NCBI GenBank assembly: GCA_947627625.1
Contig: CANQWR010000007.1
Coordinates: 1 to 64,000 of the forward strand
DNA from: an uncultured Ruminococcus sp.
Lineage (GTDB): Bacteria > Bacillota > Clostridia > Oscillospirales > Ruminococcaceae
Length of the DNA: 64,000 nt
Direction: 5' to 3'
Under the pieces are notes generated by a model. That model saw only the letters and a list, made by a program, of their open reading frames with translations. It was not told the DNA's origin and made no database searches. The position numbers and the translations under genes are program-made. Below are positions 54,826 through 63,784 of the stretch, piece after piece. Position 1 is the stretch's first letter, and every line of letters starts with the position of its first letter.

Positions 54826-56508
54826 TTACAAGTTATCGGCAAGTTTCTGTATTATCAGCATCTCACGCCTTATGAATCTCGATGAACCGTCAATGCCGAA
54901 AAAGCTGTACCCCTTTATTCCTCCCAAGACAGTCTGTTCTGTTCTGACATATCCCCTGTCAATAATCTTGTCCCTGTTGAACTTTATCCTGTGTTCGGGC
55001 CACGGCTCACAGAAAGTGTACGGGGAGGACATCGCTTCAGCGGACGGCACTGCCTCCTTTGACGGCTCTGCCGAAGTGGACGGTACTGCCCTTGCAACGG
55101 GTTTTGCGACCGTAACAGTTGCTCTCCTCACTACGGGTACTTTTTTGACAGGCTTTACCGTCTTTGTATCTTTGGAGTTTTTTGGATCTTTCAAGTCCTC
55201 CGTCTTTTTCTCGCACGCATACTTCATTGCCATTAAAGTTTCAAGCTTGAAAAATACGCTGTTTGAATCAGGTCTGTAGAGTTTATACCCTTTTATTCCC
55301 GAAACTTCCGCCTGTTCGGACGCAATGAAACCTCTGCTTGCTATTCTCTCCCTGTCAAATATTATATTATGCTCCGCCCACGGCTTACAGAACCCTTTCG
55401 GTGCGTTCGACTTCACATAGCCCTTTTTGTCGAGTTCCTGTGCAGTAGCACTCTCTTTCTCCCCCGACACATAACAAAGCTCATATATTTTTTCGCTCCC
55501 CGTATTTATTTTCCTTATGCCCTGTATGCCGTCACTCTTCATCTTCTCCTTGTCTATTATTATGGAGTGTTCGGGCCAAGGCTCTTCAAATGCGGGTTCC
55601 GCCTGTTTAAGTCTTCTGAGTACCTCCTCGGCTGTCGGTCTGTCGTCGGGGTTCTTTTTGAGCATATCCGAAATCAAAGAAGCGTACTTGTGGCTGTTTA
55701 TCTTCGGACTTAGTTTCAGCTGACAACCGCTGTTCAGGGCTATCCAGCAGTATATTACTTTTCCCTTTTCCCGACGCTTTTCAAGTCTCTCCGTCAGATT
55801 TACGGGTTCGGGAAGTTCCCCCGCAAGATAGAAGTGAAAAATCAGTCCAAGTGAAAATATATCGGACTTCTGCGTTACAAGTTTGCCCATCTCCTCACGC
55901 TCGTCCTCTGCATCGGCATACGCACCGAGTTCGGGGGAATAGTAGTCTATAGTGCCTATTATCTCATCGGGCTTTTCGTTGACAAAATAACTGCTCTCGA
56001 AATCTATCAGCTTTGCGACATAATTTCCCGTGTGATTCCTAACAAGCAATACATTCTGCAACTTCAAATCGCTGTGGACGATATTTTTCTTGTGGATAGT
56101 GTCAAGTGCCCCCGCTGCCGTCTGCATGAGAAGTTTTTTAACGTCCACGGACAGACCGCTCAAAACTCCCTCTATCTCGTCCTCGTCTATAGCTCCCTCT
56201 ATAAACTCCGACGCCTCAACGTACTGGTTTCCCTCTATGAACTGCTCGCACGCAACGACTATATTTCCGCCTGCTCCCGTGACCGCATTTATAGTATTAT
56301 TTATCTTGGAACGTGTTATGACAAAATCTTCAAACTGCTTTTTGTTGTGCATAAACGTCTTTGCGTCAAGAGTGCCGTTGTTTATCGGCATTACAGGTGT
56401 CTGATACTTTTTCAGGAAGTATTTTTTACCGCCCCTCATGGCTGAGACTATCTGTCCGCAGTGGCTGTTACGCCACTCCTCCATAAGTTCAAATCCGTGA
56501 AATATCAT
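54826..56508 (-). CDS. Ser/Thr protein kinase with three C-terminal repeats
   Basis: A 560-residue protein. The kinase domain spans about 1-300: a probable ATP-site Lys in FLKKY (33-34), catalytic loop HSDLKLQN (145-152), metal site DFE (169-171, DFG in most kinases) and SPEL as the APE equivalent. No membrane helix is seen. Three related modules of about 60 residues follow at about 308-366, 373-431 and 499-560. They share PW-x-EH-x-I and then GIKGY. An Ala/Pro/Val linker splits the second and third. Its start overlaps the phosphatase stop by 4 nt. Confidence 0.85.
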   Translation of the reverse strand: MIFHGFELMEEWRNSHCGQIVSAMRGGKKYFLKKYQTPVMPINNGTLDAKTFMHNKKQFEDFVITRSKINNTINAVTGAGGNIVVACEQFIEGNQYVEASEFIEGAIDEDEIEGVLSGLSVDVKKLLMQTAAGALDTIHKKNIVHSDLKLQNVLLVRNHTGNYVAKLIDFESSYFVNEKPDEIIGTIDYYSPELGAYADAEDEREEMGKLVTQKSDIFSLGLIFHFYLAGELPEPVNLTERLEKRREKGKVIYCWIALNSGCQLKLSPKINSHKYASLISDMLKKNPDDRPTAEEVLRRLKQAEPAFEEPWPEHSIIIDKEKMKSDGIQGIRKINTGSEKIYELCYVSGEKESATAQELDKKGYVKSNAPKGFCKPWAEHNIIFDRERIASRGFIASEQAEVSGIKGYKLYRPDSNSVFFKLETLMAMKYACEKKTEDLKDPKNSKDTKTVKPVKKVPVVRRATVTVAKPVARAVPSTSAEPSKEAVPSAEAMSSPYTFCEPWPEHRIKFNRDKIIDRGYVRTEQTVLGGIKGYSFFGIDGSSRFIRREMLIIQKLADNL

Positions 56509-58547
56509 GTCTCGTCACTCCCTCCGAAGTATCTGCCGTAAATCAAGTCGTACTCCGCAAAAATATTCCTCTGCAATTCGGACTTCTCCTCATAGCTCCT
56601 GAACTCCTCCTTGACAGATGCGGCAGTCTTTTCAATAAGTTCGGAGAGTTCCTCGGGCTTTTCGCTCACTATACGGACTATGTTCTCGTCTATGTACTTC
56701 TTGCAGACCGAATTTCTTATTCTCTCCTCAACGGCTGTCATTTTTTTATACAGGGAGACAGTCTGCTCCGCTATACCGTTGTCCGCAACAAGAAACTCCC
56801 CCAAAACAAGCTGTCCGCAAGCCGTCTCCGTGACGGCTTTTTCAAATATGTCGGGGTACTTCTCGGAGAGATTTTTGTTTTTATCTATATAGGAGGACTT
56901 CTTGCTGCTCATCATCTTGACAGAATCATTTGTACCCTCCGATATGGTTTTGAGTGCAGAAAAGGACTCCTCCGCACCCGTCCTTATCTCGTCAAGTTTA
57001 CCGCCGTCCACATAGCCCGAAACATCTCCCGTGTCGGGGACGGGCTTGTTTTTTATTTTACCTATCTGCTCCGTAACCCATTTATATGCACTCTCTATCT
57101 TCTCTCCGCAAAGCTCCAGCTGATAGTAATAATTGTCAACCGCTCTGTGGTAAGCCTCCCTGATTTTGCAGATATTGTTTGCCTCCTTTGAAAGCTCATC
57201 GGGAATGCTGTACCCCGCACTCTTCATAACGGGTATAAAAAAAGAGAAGTTCTCAACTACAAATTTTCTTAACTCCTTTTCGGCTTTTCCGTAGTCCACA
57301 CTGAGAAGTATATGCTCCCTGTCGTTTTCTATAGTGTCCGAAACAATGTCCCTGCACATTCTCTCACAGTAGTCCTTTACTTCACTGTTCTCCCTGAGAA
57401 TGTCTGCCGTTATCTTTGAAATACCGTCTCCGCCCTTTTTGAACCTCTCAAATTCCTCCGAAAAATCCCTCGTCAGGAGTTCGGGAAGTCTCGAAATATA
57501 CTCGCTCTCCATAAACGCAAGTCTCTTTTCGGCGTGACTTTTGAAATCCGCAAAATCAGTGTAGCCGAAAAATCTGAAAGCCATTGTACTGCTGTCATCG
57601 TGTCTGCCGTACTCCGTGAAAAATTCGGACAGCCTGCCACTCATCTCCTGCGTGTTTTCGGAGGCAAGTGCTGTGTCAAGAATAAGCTTTTCAAAGGACA
57701 TATTGCTGTTGAAATATGCGGAGTCAAAACAACCGTCCGTTGCACCAAATATAACACAAGGCTTTTTGAATTTCTTATAACAACAGTTTATCCTGAAATT
57801 CTCTTCACCGTTTGCCCTTATATAATTTGTCATACCGCCGTCGGGACGCTCTTCGTCTGCGACTATCTGACAAAGACCGTTTTCGCTGTCCCAGACATAC
57901 GGTCTCGAATCGCCTGCCGTCAGGAAAACTCCCTGTGCATATTCGTCAGTCTCCCTGTAAATGCAGGCACAGAGTGTCGTGCCGAGAAGTGCAAGCCCCT
58001 CATATCTGCTCTCGTACACAAGATTTGCGTTTTCAGCTATTTTGAGCATATCACTCTTGATTTTTTCCGCAAAATAGTCTCCAAGCTCGTCCATATCCTG
58101 CTGTAGATCTTCAATATCGTCCTGCTCAGCCTGCTCTATCACACTGAAAAAATAATCGGGCTGAAATATTTTATTATATTCTATCTCGTGCATTACTATC
58201 GCCGAGACTATCCTTGACGCAAAATATCCGCTTTTTTTTATATTATTTATATTGTCCGTGTAACATTCACGGACTGCGAACAACTCAAAAAAAGAATCTC
58301 TCACATATTCCGAGAACTCCGTCTCCGAATAATCGTCGTAAACTCCGTCAAAGAGAGTCTCCGCAAGCTCCTCCTCAATAAAGAGTTCGGGCTTTATGAG
58401 AGTGTGTCTTATTGACGACGCACCGCCAAGACCGTCCGCTGTCATTATCATTCTGTCGCTGACGTAAGGTCTTGCGTCCTCACCCTTATATACTACTGTC
58501 CCGTCAGGACGGACTTTGAAAGCCTGTCTGTAGACAGTAAATTCCAT
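56505..58547 (-). CDS. PP2C-type protein phosphatase with long helical C terminus
   Basis: A 680-residue protein. PP2C motifs: TADGLGG (36-42), GTTLCACIYR (189), AGDSRPYVW (211), GATDGCFDS (268) and HDDSSTMAF (316). All the metal-binding Asp positions have candidates. Residues about 330-680 are charged and mostly helical with no family I recognise. The gene is coupled to the kinase (ATGA overlap). Together with the upstream vWA gene they match the vWA/phosphatase/kinase set known as the TerY-P triad. Confidence 0.83.
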   Translation of the reverse strand: MEFTVYRQAFKVRPDGTVVYKGEDARPYVSDRMIMTADGLGGASSIRHTLIKPELFIEEELAETLFDGVYDDYSETEFSEYVRDSFFELFAVRECYTDNINNIKKSGYFASRIVSAIVMHEIEYNKIFQPDYFFSVIEQAEQDDIEDLQQDMDELGDYFAEKIKSDMLKIAENANLVYESRYEGLALLGTTLCACIYRETDEYAQGVFLTAGDSRPYVWDSENGLCQIVADEERPDGGMTNYIRANGEENFRINCCYKKFKKPCVIFGATDGCFDSAYFNSNMSFEKLILDTALASENTQEMSGRLSEFFTEYGRHDDSSTMAFRFFGYTDFADFKSHAEKRLAFMESEYISRLPELLTRDFSEEFERFKKGGDGISKITADILRENSEVKDYCERMCRDIVSDTIENDREHILLSVDYGKAEKELRKFVVENFSFFIPVMKSAGYSIPDELSKEANNICKIREAYHRAVDNYYYQLELCGEKIESAYKWVTEQIGKIKNKPVPDTGDVSGYVDGGKLDEIRTGAEESFSALKTISEGTNDSVKMMSSKKSSYIDKNKNLSEKYPDIFEKAVTETACGQLVLGEFLVADNGIAEQTVSLYKKMTAVEERIRNSVCKKYIDENIVRIVSEKPEELSELIEKTAASVKEEFRSYEEKSELQRNIFAEYDLIYGRYFGGSDET

Positions 58548-58602
58548 ATCAAGCTACCCCCTGTCTCAAATGCTGTTTAAGTACTTATCTATCTGTAATC
58601 GG

Positions 58603-59026
58603 GACTGTCACCCTTGTGTTAAATGTGGAACGCTCCCCCCGTTTATATGCTTTGGGAAAATCCGTCCACCCACGCACGCACAATATGACTGTCACCCTTG
58701 TGTAAAACGTGGAACGTCCCCCCGTTTATATGCTTTGGGGAAAACTCCGTTCCACACATAATAACGACTGTCGCCTTTGTGTGAAACGTGGAACGTTCCT
58801 CCCCGCTTATATGCTTTGGGAAAATCCGTCCCCGCACACCCGCACACAATATGACCGTCGCCCTTGTGCGGAGCGGGGAACGCTCCCCCGTTTATATGCT
58901 TTTGGGAAAATCCGTCTCACACACAACAATAACTGTCTCCCTTGTGTAAAACGTGGAACGCTCCCCCCGTTACCGCCTTACGGCTTATCTGCTTCGGGGA
59001 AACCCACACACAATAAGCCGTAAAGC
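58603..59026. repeat. Five tandem hairpin repeats of about 80 bp
   Basis: Units begin at 58603, 58687, 58766, 58853 and 58931 (spacings 84, 79, 87 and 78). Each has GACTGTCACCCTTGTGT (variable), then AACGTGGAACG, a C-run, TTTATATGCTTTGGG and a CA-rich end. A unit folds: in unit 2 GTGGAACG (58709) pairs with CGTTCCAC (58748), with CCCCCC/GGGG inside. The last unit ends in TTACGGCTTAT/ATAAGCCGTAA (58978-59023). Spacings not all divisible by three argue against coding. It fills the gap between the vWA and PP2C genes. Confidence 0.88.
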
Positions 59027-59056
59027 GTATAATATATAACTATAAACTTGTAAACC

Positions 59057-59749
59057 TCAGAAAGAACCCACAACAAGGTCTATTGCCGACTGCACGTCCA
59101 CGTCCGAGAGACCTGTTCCTGCGGGGGAAAATGCGGGCCAGTACCTGTTCCAAGCCTGTAATTCCGTCCACGGCTCTGCGTTCGGTACAAACGCCACAAG
59201 TCTTCCCGCTTTCGGCTGGTAGTTGCTGACAAGCATCTGGTCTGTGCCTTCCCACCACGCACCAAGTTCCGCTATATTTGCAGGCATTCCTTCGGGGTAC
59301 AGGTCACTGTTTGCCCTCTCTCCGAGCGGTAGTGCAGGTGCGTCCGAAAAGACAAGCACTACATGACGGCGTTTTGAACCTGAAGTTGTCCAGTCCGATT
59401 TGAGTGCAAAAGCTATCGCTTCAAGGGCGTTTTCGGGAATGTCCCCGCCTCCCTTTGCCTCTATTGAACCGACAAACTCCCTGAAAGCCTCTCCGTCCTC
59501 GGGAAGAGTGAAAAACGGCGACTCAACCATCGGCTCTGCATCGTAACCGTAGTCCCTGAAAGCTATTACTTTTACTCTCAGTGTCTCAACGTCCTTGTCG
59601 TTCTCCTCCATTGAGTCAACAAATTTCTCGTAAAAAGAAATCGCATTGTTCTTTACCTCGTCTATTATCGGAGACATACTTCCCGTTGCGTCTATGCACA
59701 TCACGACATCAACACAGTACTCTCCCATACCCTGTCCAGGTGCTATCAT
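59057..59749 (-). CDS. von Willebrand factor A domain protein (TerY-like)
   Basis: A 230-residue single vWA domain with no signal peptide. The MIDAS motif is DATGS (20-24). Other conserved parts are VIAFRDYGYDAEPM, GGGDIPENALEAIAFAL and HVVLVFSDAP. This form, cytoplasmic and short, resembles TerY. I chose the ATG at 59749 after AGGAGG. A clear promoter lies 54 nt upstream, so it is the first gene of the unit with the phosphatase, kinase and Sel1 protein. It probably acts as a metal-dependent adaptor. Confidence 0.85.
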   Translation of the reverse strand: MIAPGQGMGEYCVDVVMCIDATGSMSPIIDEVKNNAISFYEKFVDSMEENDKDVETLRVKVIAFRDYGYDAEPMVESPFFTLPEDGEAFREFVGSIEAKGGGDIPENALEAIAFALKSDWTTSGSKRRHVVLVFSDAPALPLGERANSDLYPEGMPANIAELGAWWEGTDQMLVSNYQPKAGRLVAFVPNAEPWTELQAWNRYWPAFSPAGTGLSDVDVQSAIDLVVGSF

Positions 59750-59802
59750 TATTATCTTCCTCCTGTTTTTTAATTTCAGCAAATATACTGCTTTATCATA
59801 CT

Positions 59803-59831
59803 ATTATATACCATTTTCATAAAAAAGTCAA
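59803..59831 (-). promoter_or_regulatory. Promoter of the vWA/PP2C/kinase/Sel1 operon
   Basis: TTGACT (59826-59831) and TATAAT (59803-59808) at 17-nt spacing on the minus strand, within an AT-rich region. Confidence 0.82.
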
Positions 59832-59900
59832 TATAACTCATAAAAAAAACCACAAAATATTATCTTATTTATGCAAAATGGCTTGAATAAAAATATAAAT

Positions 59901-59940
59901 AATAAAAACAAATGAGAAACCGAGCGGGTTTCTCATTTAC
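59901..59940 (-). terminator. Terminator of the LysR gene
   Basis: A 12-bp perfect stem AAATGAGAAACC/GGTTTCTCATTT with a 5-nt loop is followed by GTTTTTATT on the minus strand. It insulates the vWA operon from lysR. Confidence 0.9.
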
Positions 59941-60007
59941 GGCTGTAATTAAATCAAATCAAATTAAATTACTAAAATCATCAAAATTATTAAAATTATT
60001 AAAATTA

Positions 60008-60949
60008 TTAAAAGTCCCGTCTCTCGGAAATCTCCGAATAGTAGTCCGTCAGACTTTTTACAAATGACTCCGTGAGACGGCTGTCCGCACGCTTTTCTCG
60101 CCATATCACCATGTCTCTGACTTTTATGTCTGCATAGCTGCTCCTTTTCAGGACAAGTCCCGCAAAATTGCAGTCTATGTAGGGGTACGGCGACACCCAC
60201 ATATATGATTTCTCTATTACGTCAAGCATTTTGACTCTGCTACCCCTGTCACGCACATATACCGTGTTCTGTGCAGGGTCCCGCACAAAGTTTTTGTTTA
60301 TGAAGTTCCTCCCGAAATTCTTCACGTCGTCGGCTGAATTTACTATCTCCGTGTGGTCCGTAAGCTGTTCCGCTTTTATGTCGTCAAGCTCCGACAGCGG
60401 GTCACTGCTCTTTATAAGCACACACATATTAAATTCGGCGAGAATCTCTCCGCTAAGTCTCTTCTCCTCCAGTTTCCTGCCGAAAAAATTGTACTGCCCC
60501 TCGGGTACTCTTATCACTCCGACATCGGCTTTCCCCGACGAAACCGAATCTATCACCTGATTTATCTCTCCCTCCGAAAGGTCAAGGTGTATGCCCCCCG
60601 AACCGTCTCCGAATGAGTTTAACCACACTCCCACCGCAGGGGCTATGCAGCAGGAACTCACCGCCGAAACCCTGAACGAAGTACCGCCCTTTTTCTTGTC
60701 AATGTACTCCTCTTCAAGCTGTTTCATGCGTGTGACAATCTCCTCCGCACCCGTGAGAAATTTTTCCCCCTCGGGTGTAAGAGACATTCCGCTTGAATTT
60801 CTCCAGAATATCTGTGTGCCGAGTTCCTCCTCAAGCTCTTTTACCGAAAGACTTATATTTGGCTGTGCGTGGTGAAGTCTTTTTGCTGCTGCTGTGATGC
60901 TGCCCTCCCGAGCTATTGCAATTACGTGTTCAAGTTGCTGAAGTTTCAT
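60008..60949 (-). CDS. LysR-family transcriptional regulator
   Basis: A 313-residue LysR regulator. The N-terminal helix-turn-helix (GSITAAAKRLHHAQPNISLS; then GTQIFWRNSSGMSLTPEG) is typical, and residues about 90-300 form the ligand-binding domain. It starts after AAGGAGTGATTTT. No obvious partner gene is adjacent; the divergent PEP mutase gene is about 800 bp away across an array. Targets are unknown. Confidence 0.9.
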   Translation of the reverse strand: MKLQQLEHVIAIAREGSITAAAKRLHHAQPNISLSVKELEEELGTQIFWRNSSGMSLTPEGEKFLTGAEEIVTRMKQLEEEYIDKKKGGTSFRVSAVSSCCIAPAVGVWLNSFGDGSGGIHLDLSEGEINQVIDSVSSGKADVGVIRVPEGQYNFFGRKLEEKRLSGEILAEFNMCVLIKSSDPLSELDDIKAEQLTDHTEIVNSADDVKNFGRNFINKNFVRDPAQNTVYVRDRGSRVKMLDVIEKSYMWVSPYPYIDCNFAGLVLKRSSYADIKVRDMVIWREKRADSRLTESFVKSLTDYYSEISERRDF

Positions 60950-61086
60950 AAAATCACTCCTTAGTAATTATTTTTTGTTAGTCTTTTTGGTGCAGAGCCT
61001 GATATTTCTGTCACTCGGACAAAAATTTAGCGGGTATGTGTCGGTTTTTTTGCAGAGTAGCTTTCAGAAACGTCATTCAGCCCATA

Positions 61087-61425
61087 ATCGTTCTAAAATA
61101 TTGCCTTACGGCTTTGGACTGGGGGACGCTGTCCCCCAGACCCCCTGCAAGGGGGGTGTAACCCCCCTTGACCCCCAAAATTAAACGTTAGAAGATTATC
61201 ATGGGGGGTTCGGGGGGATTCTTCCCCCCGATGGGGGTCTGGGGGCAAAGCCCCCTGCCCCTTATCGTTCATGGGGGGCTTGGGGGGCAACGCCCCCCAA
61301 CAGGGGGCAAAGCCCCCTGCCCCCTTATCGTTCCAATAAGGGTTTGGAGCGAACCCCTCTTGACTCCAAAATTGAAACAGTAGAATAATCATGGGGGTTC
61401 AGGAGGCAAAGTCCCATTGCCCTCT
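61087..61425. repeat. GC-rich intergenic hairpin array R14 (reverse, tandem)
   Basis: Between divergent lysR and the PEP mutase gene. The array has three reversed edge motifs (AATCGTTCTAA, CCCCTTATCGTTC twice) and hairpins GGGGGACGCTGTCCCCC, GGGGGGTGTAACCCCCC, GGGGGGATTCTTCCCCCC, GGGGGGCAACGCCCCCC and GGGGGCAAAGCCCCC. It has the tail motif GCCTTACGGCTTTGG. The remaining ~130 bp up to the lysR start and ~185 bp to the next promoter are AT-rich with no recognised feature. Confidence 0.82.
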
Positions 61426-61612
61426 TTACTTGTCATATCAGATTATACATTTATTATAACATATTTGATTCCTATATGCAAGACTGTATCAATATTTATT
61501 CCTGTATTTGTGAATAATTTTATTATTTCTGCTCAATTCCTTTATTATTTTGCACGCTTTTTTGAGTATTTTCAACAATTTTCAACAGCTCTGTCCACAA
61601 TAAAAATATAAC

Positions 61613-61641
61613 TTGACATTTTCATGGCGTGAGTGTATAAT
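61613..61641 (+). promoter_or_regulatory. Promoter of the PEP mutase fusion gene
   Basis: Exact TTGACA (61613-61618) and TATAAT (61636-61641) at 17-nt spacing. The leader to the ATG is about 110 nt and AT-rich. Confidence 0.87.
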
Positions 61642-61681
61642 TAGTAGTAAGCGTATTTTATCCCGTATAATATAGATATTT

Positions 61682-61723
61682 ATTTTAATTATATTATTTT
61701 AATTATATTATTTTAATTATTTA
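61682..61723. repeat. 14-bp AT-rich direct repeats in a leader
   Basis: Three tandem units of ATTTTAATTATATT (the third degenerate) lie in the 5-prime untranslated region of the PEP mutase fusion gene. Length could vary by slippage. Function unknown. Confidence 0.6.
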
Positions 61724-61757
61724 TTTTTAATTAACTATAAATCGAAAGGTGAATGTG

Positions 61758-63053
61758 ATGAAAACTGTTTATACTTGTTTCTGCACCGATGTCATCCACG
61801 AGGGTCACATGAACATAATAAAAAAAGCCTGCGAATACGGCAGAGTTGTTGTCGGTGTCCTCAGCGACGAGGCTATGGTCAGATTCAACAGATTCCCGAC
61901 TGTCTCTTTTGAAGAGCGTCTCAGAATAGCAAGACAGGCAGAGGGTGTCTCGGAAGTCGTCATTCAGGACGAAATCCTCTACGACAAAATTATTTCGGAA
62001 TTAAAGCCCGACTACGTTATCCACGGCGACAACTGGCTGAGCGGTCCCATGCGTGCCATAAGGGACAACGTTGAAAATGCTCTCTCCGCCTATGGAGGGC
62101 AGATTATCGACGCTCCCTACACATACAACGAAAAAGTAAAGCACATCGATATGCAGATGCGTGAAAAACTCGCTATGCCCGAGTTCAGGCGGAAAAGGCT
62201 AAGACAGACCGTCAACATAAGGGGTCTTGTAAAGGCTCTTGAAGTCCACAGCGGTCTCACGGGTCTCATAGCAGAAAAGACTTTCGTCGAAAACAACGGC
62301 GAATTTGACCAGTTCGATGCGATGTGGATAAGTTCACTGTGCGACTCCACCGCTAAAGGCAAGCCCGATATTGAACTTGTCGATATGACTTCAAGATTCA
62401 GGACCATTGAGGACGTTATGGAAGTCACCACCAAACCTATTATTTTTGACGGCGACACGGGCGGTCTTGCGGAACATTTTGTCTATACGGTCAGAACCCT
62501 TGAGAGAATGGGCGTTTCTGCCGTGATAATAGAGGACAAAATGGGTCTGAAAAAAAATTCCCTCTTCGGCAATGAAGTAAAGCAGACACAGGACACTCCC
62601 GAACACTTCTGCGAAAAAATAAGAGCGGGCAAAAAAGTACAGCTCACGGACGATTTTATGATTATCGCAAGAATTGAAAGTCTCATTCTCGAACAGGGTA
62701 TGGAGGACGCTTTGAACCGTGCCTTTGCGTACGTCAATGCGGGTGCGGACGGTATAATGATCCACAGCAGAAAAAAGTCCCCCGATGAAGTACTCGAATT
62801 TTGCGACAAGTTCCGTGAAAAAGACAAAAAAACTCCCATAGTGGTTGTGCCGACTACTTTCAACACTGTCACGGAAAATGAACTCCGTGAACACGGTGTC
62901 AACATAGTCATATACGCAAACCAACTCACAAGAAGTGCCTTTCCCGCTATGGAGAACACCGCAAAGAAAATTCTCATGAACCACCGTGCAAAAGAGGCTG
63001 ATGACTCTCTCATGCCTATAAAGGAGATAATCTCCCTCATTGACGAACTGTGA
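61758..63053 (+). CDS. Cytidylyltransferase - phosphoenolpyruvate mutase fusion
   Basis: A 431-residue fusion. Residues about 1-130 are a nucleotidyltransferase with HEGH (HxGH). Residues about 145-431 are PEP mutase, which isomerises phosphoenolpyruvate to phosphonopyruvate, the first step of phosphonate biosynthesis; motifs are FDGDTGG and IEDKMGLKKNSLFG (the EDK-x3-K-x-NS signature). No phosphonopyruvate decarboxylase follows; the next gene is a phosphoesterase. I chose the ATG at 61758 after AAAGGTG. A phosphonate-decorated surface polymer is a possible product. Confidence 0.87.
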   Translation: MKTVYTCFCTDVIHEGHMNIIKKACEYGRVVVGVLSDEAMVRFNRFPTVSFEERLRIARQAEGVSEVVIQDEILYDKIISELKPDYVIHGDNWLSGPMRAIRDNVENALSAYGGQIIDAPYTYNEKVKHIDMQMREKLAMPEFRRKRLRQTVNIRGLVKALEVHSGLTGLIAEKTFVENNGEFDQFDAMWISSLCDSTAKGKPDIELVDMTSRFRTIEDVMEVTTKPIIFDGDTGGLAEHFVYTVRTLERMGVSAVIIEDKMGLKKNSLFGNEVKQTQDTPEHFCEKIRAGKKVQLTDDFMIIARIESLILEQGMEDALNRAFAYVNAGADGIMIHSRKKSPDEVLEFCDKFREKDKKTPIVVVPTTFNTVTENELREHGVNIVIYANQLTRSAFPAMENTAKKILMNHRAKEADDSLMPIKEIISLIDEL

Positions 63054-63060
63054 GGGCATT

Positions 63061-63783
63061 ATGAAAATTCTGATACTCTCCGATATTCACGGCAATGTCT
63101 CCGCACTGCAAAGCGTTCTGGAAGATTCAAAAAAATACAAGCCCGATTTTGCGGCTCTGTTGGGAGACTTTATTGACTACGGTATGCGTTCCGATGAGGT
63201 CATAAAAATAATAAAAAATCTCGATACGCCTGTGGTCTGCAATATATGGGGAAACCACGAACACGCCGTCATAATGCGTGACTACTCACGTTTTTCCTCC
63301 CCAAGAGGTGCGGTCTCCGCCGAAAACACAAGAAAAAATCTCTCTCCCGAATCAATAGCCTATCTTGAAAATCTCTCGGGAAAATCGGGCTTTTGGGAGT
63401 TTGAACTTAAAAACCTGAAATTTCTCGCCGTCCACGGGAGTATTCAGGACTACCTCTGGAAATCCGTTTCCCCCGACGGCAAATATTCGGGCTATGAAAA
63501 ATATGACTATGTTCTCTCGGGTCACAGCCATATCCCGCACGTCTTTTCGGTGTTTTACAGTGCCGAAAATCCCGAAATGCGTAACAAAAAGCGTACGGTC
63601 TTTATAAATCCGGGGTCTGTCGGGCAGCCACGCAACCACGACCCCCGTGCCCAGTACGCCGTACTCGACACCGAAAAAGGCGTTACTCTCGCCTGTGCCG
63701 ATTACGACATTGCCTTTGAACAGAGTCTCTTTGACGGAAAAGTTGACGATTTCTACAGGGACAGGCTTTCAAAGGGCATTTAA
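63061..63783 (+). CDS. YfcE-like metallophosphoesterase
   Basis: A 240-residue calcineurin-type phosphoesterase. All five metal blocks are visible: SDIHGN, GDFIDYG, GNHEHA, VHGS and GHSHIPH. The family hydrolyses phosphodiesters or phosphomonoesters. The ATG at 63061 has GAGGG upstream, 7 bp after the PEP mutase stop, so cotranscription is likely. The substrate is unknown. Confidence 0.88.
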   Translation: MKILILSDIHGNVSALQSVLEDSKKYKPDFAALLGDFIDYGMRSDEVIKIIKNLDTPVVCNIWGNHEHAVIMRDYSRFSSPRGAVSAENTRKNLSPESIAYLENLSGKSGFWEFELKNLKFLAVHGSIQDYLWKSVSPDGKYSGYEKYDYVLSGHSHIPHVFSVFYSAENPEMRNKKRTVFINPGSVGQPRNHDPRAQYAVLDTEKGVTLACADYDIAFEQSLFDGKVDDFYRDRLSKGI

Positions 63784-63784
63784 T

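Noticed and set aside
58570..59023. Cys-rich frames in the tandem repeats between the vWA and PP2C genes
   Set aside because: Repeat spacing is not always a multiple of three, so the frame changes from unit to unit; there is no ribosome site.
58603..59026. CRISPR array
   Set aside because: Units are ~80 bp, degenerate along their length, with no constant repeat and unique spacers and no cas genes.
58603..59026. parS-like half-sites (ACGTGGAAC) in most of the tandem units
   Set aside because: Only one half matches; the other half differs at several positions, so ParB binding is not expected. The full palindrome is only at 38588.
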